From an uncultured bacterium (GTDB lineage Bacteria > Muiribacteriota > Ozemobacteria > Ozemobacterales > Ozemobacteraceae), in NCBI GenBank assembly GCA_900317935.1, contig ONIU01000018.1, positions 15,996 to 55,310 on the forward strand: a stretch of 39,315 bases of DNA, read 5' to 3'. Shown in pieces: positions 7,995 through 14,615 of the stretch. Within the stretch, counting starts at the first letter, position 1; every line of letters begins with the position of its first letter. The position numbers and the translations under genes are program-made. The notes under the pieces were generated by a model. The model worked only from the letters and a program-made list of their open reading frames with translations, was not told where the DNA came from and made no database searches.

Positions 7995-9008
7995 ATGAAT
8001 AAAAAACTCTTGTTAATATTATTGCTTGGCTTTTTTGTTAACGGTGTTTCCTTTGCACAGGAAGAAGCAGAGTCTGATAACGATAGACCATGGATGAAAG
8101 GTGATTCTGCAAAACTACCTATTAAGCCAGCTATTTCTGCTCCATTGTTTGATATGACAATCGGAGATGCAAATGGGGCTAAACTTCCTGAAGAAGTAAC
8201 TGAAGATGAACCGTTGACTGTTTCAGCGAATTCCAATATTTTCTTTGATGATCCTCCGGTAAAGTCTATTACTGGTGAAGAATATTATCAGGCTCAGTGG
8301 TTAGAAGATAAGGCATTAGCTCTTTGGCATGTGAATGATTGGGAACGTCAACAAAGTTTCTTGGCTCCTATAGTCCAAGAAAATCTTCCAGTTAATCAAA
8401 TGGTAATAATTCCTACCACTCCGACTGATGATGGTTCGGTAACTTGTCATAGTTCAAGAAAAATGCAGTATATTAGTGAAGAAGGGAAAACTATAACTTG
8501 TTTTGCTAATTCAAGTTCTGCATCTATGTTTAAAGTCAAAGATATAACTCCACCAGTATGTGGTTTGGAAATCAGTATTGTTAATGGTCAGTCTGGTTCG
8601 TTATGGCCAGTGGAAAATCCTCCTAATCATTATCCGTTGCCGAAAACTGCAGATATGTGTTTTAGCGGCGAATTATTTAATGCTTCTGAAGAAGATAGAA
8701 TAGTTGAAGGCTATGAACTTGGAAATAGCATGATTGTTTCTAATGAAGATGGTGGTATTCGTTTAAGCAAAGATTCTGTCATAAAAGTTAAGGTAATTGG
8801 AGATGATAATTTCAAGCTTGATACAGATAAAATAAAATATGGAGTTTGCGCTGGTGCTGGTGGTGAACCTACACCTGTTTCTCCTGTTAATGAATCTGAA
8901 ATTGATTTCTCTAAATTTTTGATTCCTGAAAACCCATATTTATATCTTGATGCTTCTGATGTTGCTGGTAATAGAGAAATAATCTTTATTCCATTAGATA
9001 TTCAGTAA
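7995..9008 (+). CDS. Exported protein of unknown function, paralogue of its neighbour
   Basis: The 337-residue protein has a clear signal peptide (MNKKLLLILLLGFFVNGVSFA, cut before QEEAE). Landmarks shared with the upstream gene product are VKDITPPVC (versus VHDVTAPD), CFSGELFN (versus LCGNLFN) and a final DASDVAGNREIIF strand (versus AEDVSKN). The order is the same but overall identity is low, which suggests an old duplication. The end resembles a bacterial Ig-like domain. It starts 25 bases after the upstream stop and is followed directly by a terminator, so the pair forms one transcript. The four cysteines I can see in the mature protein could form periplasmic disulfides. Function is unknown. 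Confidence 0.75.
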   Translation: MNKKLLLILLLGFFVNGVSFAQEEAESDNDRPWMKGDSAKLPIKPAISAPLFDMTIGDANGAKLPEEVTEDEPLTVSANSNIFFDDPPVKSITGEEYYQAQWLEDKALALWHVNDWERQQSFLAPIVQENLPVNQMVIIPTTPTDDGSVTCHSSRKMQYISEEGKTITCFANSSSASMFKVKDITPPVCGLEISIVNGQSGSLWPVENPPNHYPLPKTADMCFSGELFNASEEDRIVEGYELGNSMIVSNEDGGIRLSKDSVIKVKVIGDDNFKLDTDKIKYGVCAGAGGEPTPVSPVNESEIDFSKFLIPENPYLYLDASDVAGNREIIFIPLDIQ

Positions 9009-9011
9009 AAT

Positions 9012-9046
9012 AAAAAGGCATTCTCTTTTGAGAATGTCTTTTTATT
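9012..9046 (+). terminator. Rho-independent terminator
   Basis: The stem AAAAAGGCATTCTC (9012-9025) pairs with GAGAATGTCTTTTT (9030-9043) around a TTTT loop, with one G-U pair, and continues into a T-rich tail. It closes the exported-protein pair. Confidence 0.85.
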
Positions 9047-9113
9047 TTAAATAGAAATTACTATTTGTTACTACTTATTGCTATTTTAAACTTCATATGG
9101 TAAGTTAAAAAAG

Positions 9114-9761
9114 ATGGTTATGATAAAAAAAATTAAATCGGGTTTGACTTTTATAGAAGTTGTTATAGCTTGTTTGCTTCTTGCTGTACTTCTTCTTCCT
9201 GTTTTTAATTTTCTTAATAATTCAGTAAAAGAAACCGAGCGCATATATGTTGAAGTTATGGCTACTTCACGTGCGAAACAGATAATGGATACCATCCTTT
9301 TTCAACTCCCTTGGCGTGCATTAAGAGAGGGTAACCCATGTATATTTGATGATCCATTAAAAGATGACCCAGTAAAAAAGGATTATCCTGAAGTGAAAGG
9401 CTCTGTTCAATTTATAAGTGATATAATTCCAGAGATAATGGGAGAGGAATGCAAGACAGATGACAATAAATTTAAAGGTGATGGAATTTATAAGAGTGAA
9501 AAAGGGTTTTGGATTAGAGCTAGAGTTAAAGTTGTTGACTTAGATAAAAATTTATCTATTAACATTTTAAAAAGAGATGGAAGTTTTAAAGAGTTTCAAT
9601 TAAATGAACTTACTAGTAAAGATGCTGACGGCAAATATAATCTGGTTAAAAAAGTAATAGTGCAAGTAAAATGGAGTTGGCTTAAGGGGTTAGATCCAAA
9701 TAAGGATCCTCGAGCAAAAAGTTTGTTCTTAGTAGGCTTTAAGTCTAATTTGGAAGGGTAA
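9114..9761 (+). CDS. Type IV pilin-like protein (minor pilin or pseudopilin)
   Basis: The 215-residue protein has a textbook class-III signal. A short basic leader ends in KSG, cleavage is after G10, and the mature protein starts LTFIEVV with E15 at +5. A hydrophobic helix of about 20 residues follows (VVIACLLLAVLLLPVFNFL). The globular part has two Cys residues (C77, C107). This is a PilV/GspI-like minor pilin, processed by prepilin peptidase and inserted at a pilus tip or base. Two ATGs (9114, 9120) are possible, and neither has a good Shine-Dalgarno. A TTGCTA/TAAGTT pair 17 bases apart ends seven bases upstream. The next pilin-like gene starts two bases after the stop. Confidence 0.85.
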   Translation: MVMIKKIKSGLTFIEVVIACLLLAVLLLPVFNFLNNSVKETERIYVEVMATSRAKQIMDTILFQLPWRALREGNPCIFDDPLKDDPVKKDYPEVKGSVQFISDIIPEIMGEECKTDDNKFKGDGIYKSEKGFWIRARVKVVDLDKNLSINILKRDGSFKEFQLNELTSKDADGKYNLVKKVIVQVKWSWLKGLDPNKDPRAKSLFLVGFKSNLEG

Positions 9762-9763
9762 TT

Positions 9764-10300
9764 ATGATTTCAAATCGTAAAGGTATTGCTGTTGTTGTTG
9801 TAATCTTTTTTGCTTTTGCAATAGGCATTATAATGTTTACAATGTTTCAGTCAAACACAAACCTAAGCAATCAGACAAAGCAGACTATTTATGCAATGCA
9901 AGCTTATTATCTTGCCCATTCCGGTTTGCAATTTGGTAAACTACAGATTTCTTTACTTCCTAAGGAAATATATGATTTTTATGATAATGGGGCAAACAGC
10001 GGAAACGCTTTATTAAATTCAGAATCAAGCTCAATTATGCCTATGTCTATGGAAAACGGAAAATTTCCTGGCTATGATCTTTTTAAACCCAATAAAGCTC
10101 CTGATGATAAATACCCTTATAATGGCGCTTTTAAAATAAGCAAATTGGAATATGTGCTTTCTAATGATGATATGAAAATGGTTCAGGATAGTTATAGGCT
10201 TAGCGTTATGGCAAAAATACAACATGATGACCGTGGTGATAAGCAGTTTATAGATAATTTGAACGAAGAATTCATTGTTTCTCGTTATTCTGGGAGATAA
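9764..10300 (+). CDS. PilX-like pilus assembly protein
   Basis: The 178-residue protein starts with MISNRKGIAVVVVIFFAFAI, a basic leader, KG, and a long hydrophobic helix. Beyond it lies TIYAMQAYYLAHSGLQFGKL, the alpha-helical spine typical of PilX and GspK N-termini. E at +5 is absent, as is common for GspK-type subunits and some PilX relatives. It sits between two genes with canonical prepilin motifs, separated from each by only one or two bases, so the three are one translation-coupled set, probably a tip or priming complex. PilX versus GspK cannot be settled by eye. Confidence 0.78.
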   Translation: MISNRKGIAVVVVIFFAFAIGIIMFTMFQSNTNLSNQTKQTIYAMQAYYLAHSGLQFGKLQISLLPKEIYDFYDNGANSGNALLNSESSSIMPMSMENGKFPGYDLFKPNKAPDDKYPYNGAFKISKLEYVLSNDDMKMVQDSYRLSVMAKIQHDDRGDKQFIDNLNEEFIVSRYSGR

Positions 10301-10301
10301 T

Positions 10302-11159
10302 ATGACTAAAAGGAAAAATATACGGGCATTTACTTTTATTGAAGTATGTATGGCCATATTAATTCTTTCACTCGTTTTTGGAGTGGGTGCAGTAGTTATG
10401 TCATATGCCAGAAAAGAAACTCAAAAAGGTTTTTGGATTCAACAGAGCATAGGTCAGCTTAGAAATGCAACAAGACAGATCGGCATAAAAATGAAGGAAA
10501 TGTCATATCCTTCAACATTAGTTAGAAACTATACTAATACTAATCCTCCTAAGTTAATCGTTAAAGTTATTCCTTTTAAAGAAAAACGTACATATGATAA
10601 TGCAGGGCGTTTGCGTAATATTGATATAAATCCTTCAGATGCTTATGAATTACGTGCGAAAGCAAATCAGGGTATGATATTACCTAGTGATAAGCCTCAA
10701 GTTTTGATGTATTTCCCTATTAGTGAGCCAGAAAAGGACTACAGTTCTGGTTATACTGCGGGGTTGATTACTTGGGTAAGATTTGTTCTAGAGCCTAGTA
10801 AAGATTTTTCTATTACTAAACTCGGTTCAATATTCATGGAAGAGTATGAATCAGAATATGATACTAGAGTTAAACCTGATCGTGCATATAACTTGGATGA
10901 ACCTTTTAGCGAAAAAAATAGTAAGCTGAAAAGACGTAATGAAATAGTAATAGATGTAAGTGGGGTAGAAATTTCATCTTATGACGTGTCAACCGTCAGA
11001 GGTATTGCTTATAAGAAAGACGGTTCTGGCGGTAATGCTGTTATGAATGTCAAAAATATTATTTCTTTCAAAATATGGTGTAAACATCCTAAGGATAATC
11101 GAGTTGTGTTAACGGATATGTGTTCAGTTACATCTAATACGGAAGTAAAACCTCTATAG
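10302..11159 (+). CDS. Type IV pilin-like protein (PilW/GspJ-like)
   Basis: The 285-residue protein has a basic leader MTKRKNIRA followed by FTFIEVCMAILILSLVFGVG, which is a prepilin motif with E14 at +5. The residue before the cut is Ala (A9) rather than the usual Gly. Large size and a beta-rich C-terminal region suit a PilW- or GspJ-type minor pilin. The frame stays open upstream to 10275, but I chose ATG 10302. It follows the previous stop by one base, has GGGAGA (10292-10297) at good spacing, and puts the motif at the N-terminus. It ends the minor-pilin set. No clear terminator follows. Confidence 0.82.
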   Translation: MTKRKNIRAFTFIEVCMAILILSLVFGVGAVVMSYARKETQKGFWIQQSIGQLRNATRQIGIKMKEMSYPSTLVRNYTNTNPPKLIVKVIPFKEKRTYDNAGRLRNIDINPSDAYELRAKANQGMILPSDKPQVLMYFPISEPEKDYSSGYTAGLITWVRFVLEPSKDFSITKLGSIFMEEYESEYDTRVKPDRAYNLDEPFSEKNSKLKRRNEIVIDVSGVEISSYDVSTVRGIAYKKDGSGGNAVMNVKNIISFKIWCKHPKDNRVVLTDMCSVTSNTEVKPL

Positions 11160-11224
11160 CCACATATTATATTTTTGAATAATATTTCTTTTTTATCGTT
11201 AAAAAAATATTTATCCCAAACGAT

Positions 11225-11261
11225 ATCAAATGTACCCATTAATATTAGGAATACATTTGAT
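11225..11261 (+). promoter_or_regulatory. Inverted repeat enclosing the ribosome-binding site and start codon
   Basis: A perfect 10-bp inverted repeat (ATCAAATGTA at 11225-11234, TACATTTGAT at 11252-11261) flanks a 17-base loop. The loop holds the TTAGGA ribosome-binding site of the next gene, and the right arm covers the first two bases of its ATG (11260). As RNA it would hide the start codon; as DNA it could be an operator. A second inverted repeat, TATCGTT/AACGATA (11194-11200 with 11219-11225), shares base 11225 with it, so the two cannot fully form at once. Confidence 0.6.
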
Positions 11262-11553
11262 GAAACAAAAACAATTAACAAACACTGTTGATGAAAATAC
11301 TTTAGAACTTATTCTCTGTAAAATATCTTCTGCTGTATGTGAAACAGAAAGACTCAATGATAATTTTAATGAGTTGAAAAAACGTTACATCAAAGCATTA
11401 AGAGAACTTAATGTTGCAAATGAAGTAAATAGATTGCTGAAAAAAGAAATTGGCAATTTACGATGCAGGGAAGCTGCATTAATGGGCCAAATTAGAAAAA
11501 CTACCGAAGAATCTTTCTATGAAGAAGATATAGATGAAAGGCTATTGAATTAA
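11260..11553 (+). CDS. Small coiled-coil protein of unknown function
   Basis: The 97-residue protein is almost entirely helical and charged. A likely coiled coil runs over about 20-85 (CETERLNDNFNELKKRYIKA and the following ANEVNRLLKKEIGNLRCREA). There is no signal peptide or enzyme motif. The frame is open upstream to ATG 11230, but I chose 11260. It is preceded by TTAGGA at nine bases, and the upstream extension reads through an inverted repeat. Its stop overlaps the stop of the convergent TPR gene by sharing a TTAA. It could be a structural or regulatory protein; I do not recognise the family. Confidence 0.6.
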   Translation: MKQKQLTNTVDENTLELILCKISSAVCETERLNDNFNELKKRYIKALRELNVANEVNRLLKKEIGNLRCREAALMGQIRKTTEESFYEEDIDERLLN

Positions 11554-12233
11554 TTATTAATTTTTATATCAAGCCTTTTCTTTATTTGTCTTATAAGTGA
11601 TAATGCTTGTGGAGCATGAGTAGTAGGATCTAATTCCATTGCTTTTTCTGCGTTATCCAAAGACTCTTTTAATTCACCTATTTCATATAATGCGGTAGCT
11701 AGGTTGAAATGTGCTAAAGCATAATTGTTGTCTATTTCTATGGCCTTCTTATACCAGACGCAAGCCTGACCGTAGTTTGTAAGAATTGCGTAAGAGACAC
11801 CAATATTATTCATTATTTCAACCTTATCAGGCTGAATTTCCAAGCATTGTTTCCAATACTTTATTGCTAGTTTATAATTGCCTTCATCTTTAGCAATTTG
11901 GGCGAGCATAGATATAGCATCTGTATCTTCAGGAGTTATATCTAATAATTTTTTAAGGTAAATCTTGCTCTTTTTCCCTGAAACAACTCCTGATAGAGCC
12001 AAATTATAAAGAATATCTGTATTTTCAGGGTATTTTTTTAATGCGTATCTCCAAACAACTCTGGCTTTGTTTAGATAACCATTATATGCTAAAACATTTC
12101 CGTAAAGCTTATATGCAAGCTGGCTATCAGCATGCTTGGATAGATAATCTTTTAAAAGAGGCTGAACTTCTGTATACTTTCCTTGATTAAAAAGCTCCTG
12201 GATGTTTGCTAATTCTTCTTTTGAGTCTTTCAT
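11550..12233 (-). CDS. TPR-repeat protein
   Basis: The 227-residue protein is built of about five to six tetratricopeptide repeats with no signal peptide, so it is cytoplasmic. Representative units are LAYKLYGNVLAYNGYLNKAR, AISMLAQIAKDEGNYKLAIK and MNNIGVSYAILTNYGQACVW, each followed by the usual PD/PE turn. It is a probable protein-interaction adaptor. The start has AAAGGA ten bases upstream. It lies at the end of a minus-strand run behind the permease gene (38-base gap) and converges on the coiled-coil gene with a 4-base overlap. Confidence 0.8.
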   Translation of the reverse strand: MKDSKEELANIQELFNQGKYTEVQPLLKDYLSKHADSQLAYKLYGNVLAYNGYLNKARVVWRYALKKYPENTDILYNLALSGVVSGKKSKIYLKKLLDITPEDTDAISMLAQIAKDEGNYKLAIKYWKQCLEIQPDKVEIMNNIGVSYAILTNYGQACVWYKKAIEIDNNYALAHFNLATALYEIGELKESLDNAEKAMELDPTTHAPQALSLIRQIKKRLDIKINN

Positions 12234-12271
12234 AGTTTATCTATCCTTTCTTGATGTAAAAAATTTGTTAT

Positions 12272-13420
12272 TTAATTACAAAATTGCCCAAATATAATAC
12301 CGCATAATGCGCTAAAAATCATAACAAAAGAGAGAAAAGTGAATGCTTTTTTCTTGCCTACGATTGGTATTAAAGCGAGAATACTGGGTAAGCTGACTGC
12401 TGGTCCAGACAAAAGCAGTGCCAAAGATGGTCCTGCATGCATTCCAAAGTTTTTTAATGTAGATACTATTGTAACGCCTACAATTGTTCCAAAATACATT
12501 AAGGCACCCATAACCGACGAAACAATGTTTGCTGACAAAGTATTCTGTTCAAAGAAAGACAAAAATTTATATAAATCTTTCATAAATATATTTCCTATAA
12601 TTCCACAGACAAAAATGCCTGCTAGTACTTTTGGAAATATCATTATGAATAATTGATATGATTTTTTTAACCAGAGCTTTATTTCATATTTATCGAATAT
12701 TTTCCAAGCCCATAAGGCCAGTATTATTATTTCTATGGCTACAGAAGCTAATCTACTGTAAAAACTAGATGTAATTCCTATTAAAGAAGTGACGCTAACA
12801 GTGTATTTATCAAGGATACCTGTGGTAGTAAGCATTACCGAAATCAGAATTATGAAGAAAAATGCAAGTTGAGAATCTGTATAGTTAGGTTCTTCTTCTA
12901 CAATTACATATTTGGATTGAATAGGTTCATATATTTTATCTGGATAACAGAAACGCATGCATGCGCCTATTCCTATAGCGCTAAAAAAGACTGCCAGGGT
13001 TCTTCCAATAAGAAACTCTTTGCCTAGTAGCGTGCCAGTATATGATAATGCTATTAAATTAACTGCAGGAGCAGACATTAAAAATGTAAAGGCTGGGCCT
13101 ACACCTGCACCCTGTTGCATTATACTGGTAAAAATAGGTATTACTCCGCAGGAGCAAACTGTTAATATTCCTCCAGAAATGGCTGCTACAGGATAAGAGA
13201 CCAAAGGATTGGCTTTGGCTCCCATATATTTTGTAATTCTTTCTTTGTCTATGAAAATTGCTATAGCACCAGCAATAAAGAAAGCTGGAATCATTCCGGA
13301 AAGCAGATGTTCACCTATGAATTTTCCAGCTTCAGCAAAACCTGGCCACATCCAGCCAATGTGACATGTCGTTAAAAAACTCTGAAACCAGTTTATTATG
13401 GCGTTAAATGTTTCTACCAT
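12272..13420 (-). CDS. ArsP/DUF318-type permease
   Basis: The 382-residue polytopic membrane protein has about ten membrane segments. The N-terminal half carries GGILTVCSCGVIPIFTSIMQ with C89 and C91, the hallmark CxC of this permease family, followed by FLMSAPAVNLIALS. The C-terminal half repeats the pattern (GPSLALLLSGPAVSLPSILA), reflecting an internal duplication. Characterised members export trivalent organoarsenicals, but most are uncharacterised. The substrate here is unknown. Upstream in the same direction (69-base gap) is a small redox disulfide protein, a pairing known for this family. No arsR-like regulator or other ars gene is present. AAGG lies about eleven bases before the start. 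Confidence 0.82.
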   Translation of the reverse strand: MVETFNAIINWFQSFLTTCHIGWMWPGFAEAGKFIGEHLLSGMIPAFFIAGAIAIFIDKERITKYMGAKANPLVSYPVAAISGGILTVCSCGVIPIFTSIMQQGAGVGPAFTFLMSAPAVNLIALSYTGTLLGKEFLIGRTLAVFFSAIGIGACMRFCYPDKIYEPIQSKYVIVEEEPNYTDSQLAFFFIILISVMLTTTGILDKYTVSVTSLIGITSSFYSRLASVAIEIIILALWAWKIFDKYEIKLWLKKSYQLFIMIFPKVLAGIFVCGIIGNIFMKDLYKFLSFFEQNTLSANIVSSVMGALMYFGTIVGVTIVSTLKNFGMHAGPSLALLLSGPAVSLPSILALIPIVGKKKAFTFLSFVMIFSALCGIIFGQFCN

Positions 13421-13489
13421 AAGTATGATAACCTTAAAGAAATAATCTTTTATTTAAGTGCGAAAAGAATCTAGGAATCTGAATCAAGT

Positions 13490-13759
13490 TTAACTATTTT
13501 GAAGTAGGGCAAGTTCTTTTTTTACCCAGGTTTCAACTTTTTCCTTTATTACTGGTTTGCCCATAGAATAAATCTTATAACCTAGAGCAACAACAGGGGT
13601 TGAATATAATCCAAAATCAGCTGTTTCAGGCTCTCCGTCTATTAGTATTTTTATTTCAATATCGTTAGGATATTTTGCAGCAATTTCTTTGCATATTTTT
13701 TCGGTATCAGCACAGCTGGCACATTTTGTTTTACTTTTTATTACTGAGACTTTAAGCAT
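13490..13759 (-). CDS. Small thioredoxin-like redox disulfide protein
   Basis: The 89-residue protein has a thioredoxin/glutaredoxin-type fold: a short strand (LKVSVIKS), the active-site motif CASC (C13-C16), a helix (TEKICKEIAAKYP), and a cis-proline loop STPVVALGYKIYSMGKP. It matches the small redox disulfide protein family that accompanies DUF318/ArsP permeases. It may reduce or deliver a thiol-bound substrate to the permease encoded next downstream. The start has a very good ribosome-binding site (GGAAGGA), which overlaps the end of the preceding gene whose stop lies two bases before this ATG. CASC instead of CGPC argues against a housekeeping thioredoxin. Confidence 0.82.
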   Translation of the reverse strand: MLKVSVIKSKTKCASCADTEKICKEIAAKYPNDIEIKILIDGEPETADFGLYSTPVVALGYKIYSMGKPVIKEKVETWVKKELALLQNS

Positions 13760-13761
13760 GA

Positions 13762-14538
13762 TTATATTCCTTCCTTTGGATTATCATCAGAAAACCATTC
13801 GTTCATAAGGATTCTAGAACGCAGTTCTTCAAAGCTTGTTCTTAGGTTTGAAATATTCTGATCTATTTTTTCTAAGGGGTCATTACCATTTATAGACTGA
13901 TTAACTGATTCTATTAACATCGCTGTATTTGAGGCAGAAGACCTGTCGTCTTCAGAAATGTATTTTTTTAAGTCTTCCAAATCTTTTTGAATTTTAATTA
14001 GTTTTTCTTTTGATTCTGGAAAAAGTTTATTGTTAACGAGGCACTGTAAATCGTTTAAATCTGATGAAGCGGTAATAAATACTTGCTTTTCGTCTGTAAT
14101 GCCGACGGCTTCAAAAAATAAGCCTACATCATTGCTAAGTTCCAATACGTTATTATGTGCATTTAAGAATTGTTTATCATTAACTAGTTTTCTTATTTCA
14201 CCAATTTTCTTAGCGGTATTATTCATTTTGCTAACCCATTGGCGGTCGTTTTTTGCTTCTTCAGGAGGATTGGTCATGTATTTTTTTGAGAACTCCATCC
14301 AGGCTGAAAGCATTCCTTCAATTTCTGGACCATAAGAGTCTTTTTGAGTATATTTTAGAGCAGTACCTAAGACAGTAAGAGAGTTCATAAATGTTCTTAT
14401 TGATTTTGAGAACTCACTATTTGGGTTTTTAGCTGTTAGAAGCATTATTAGAGTATCATCACAAGCAAATAAAGGATTGGCTATTGTTATAATAGCCAAA
14501 AATAATAAGAAAATTTTGCGTAGTGTAATACGACTCAT
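13762..14538 (-). CDS. Exported helical protein of unknown function
   Basis: The 258-residue protein has a signal peptide MSRITLRKIFLLFLAIITIA ending near PLFA before CDDTL. The mature part is mostly amphipathic helix, including a likely four-helix-bundle region with WMEFSKKYMTNPP and DLNDLQCLVNNKLFPESKEK. This recalls periplasmic cytochrome-like bundles, but no CxxCH haem motif is present. I chose ATG 14538 although the frame is open to 14607. A near-consensus promoter ends six bases upstream, the upstream extension would be partly untranscribed, and the signal peptide begins properly here. It is probably the first gene of an operon with the redox protein and permease. Confidence 0.65.
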   Translation of the reverse strand: MSRITLRKIFLLFLAIITIANPLFACDDTLIMLLTAKNPNSEFSKSIRTFMNSLTVLGTALKYTQKDSYGPEIEGMLSAWMEFSKKYMTNPPEEAKNDRQWVSKMNNTAKKIGEIRKLVNDKQFLNAHNNVLELSNDVGLFFEAVGITDEKQVFITASSDLNDLQCLVNNKLFPESKEKLIKIQKDLEDLKKYISEDDRSSASNTAMLIESVNQSINGNDPLEKIDQNISNLRTSFEELRSRILMNEWFSDDNPKEGI

Positions 14539-14544
14539 ACTATG

Positions 14545-14573
14545 ATTATACACTGAATTTAGAGTAATTTCAA
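14545..14573 (-). promoter_or_regulatory. Strong promoter placed for a leaderless transcript
   Basis: Reading the minus strand, TTGAAA (14573-14568), exactly 17 bases, and a perfect TATAAT (14550-14545) are followed by six bases and then ATG at 14538. Transcription would start at or beside the A of the start codon. No Shine-Dalgarno sequence is present, which supports a leaderless mRNA for the exported protein and its operon. Confidence 0.65.
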
Positions 14574-14615
14574 CCGTACACAAAGCTAGAAAAAAATACG
14601 AAAGCATTAAGCCAA

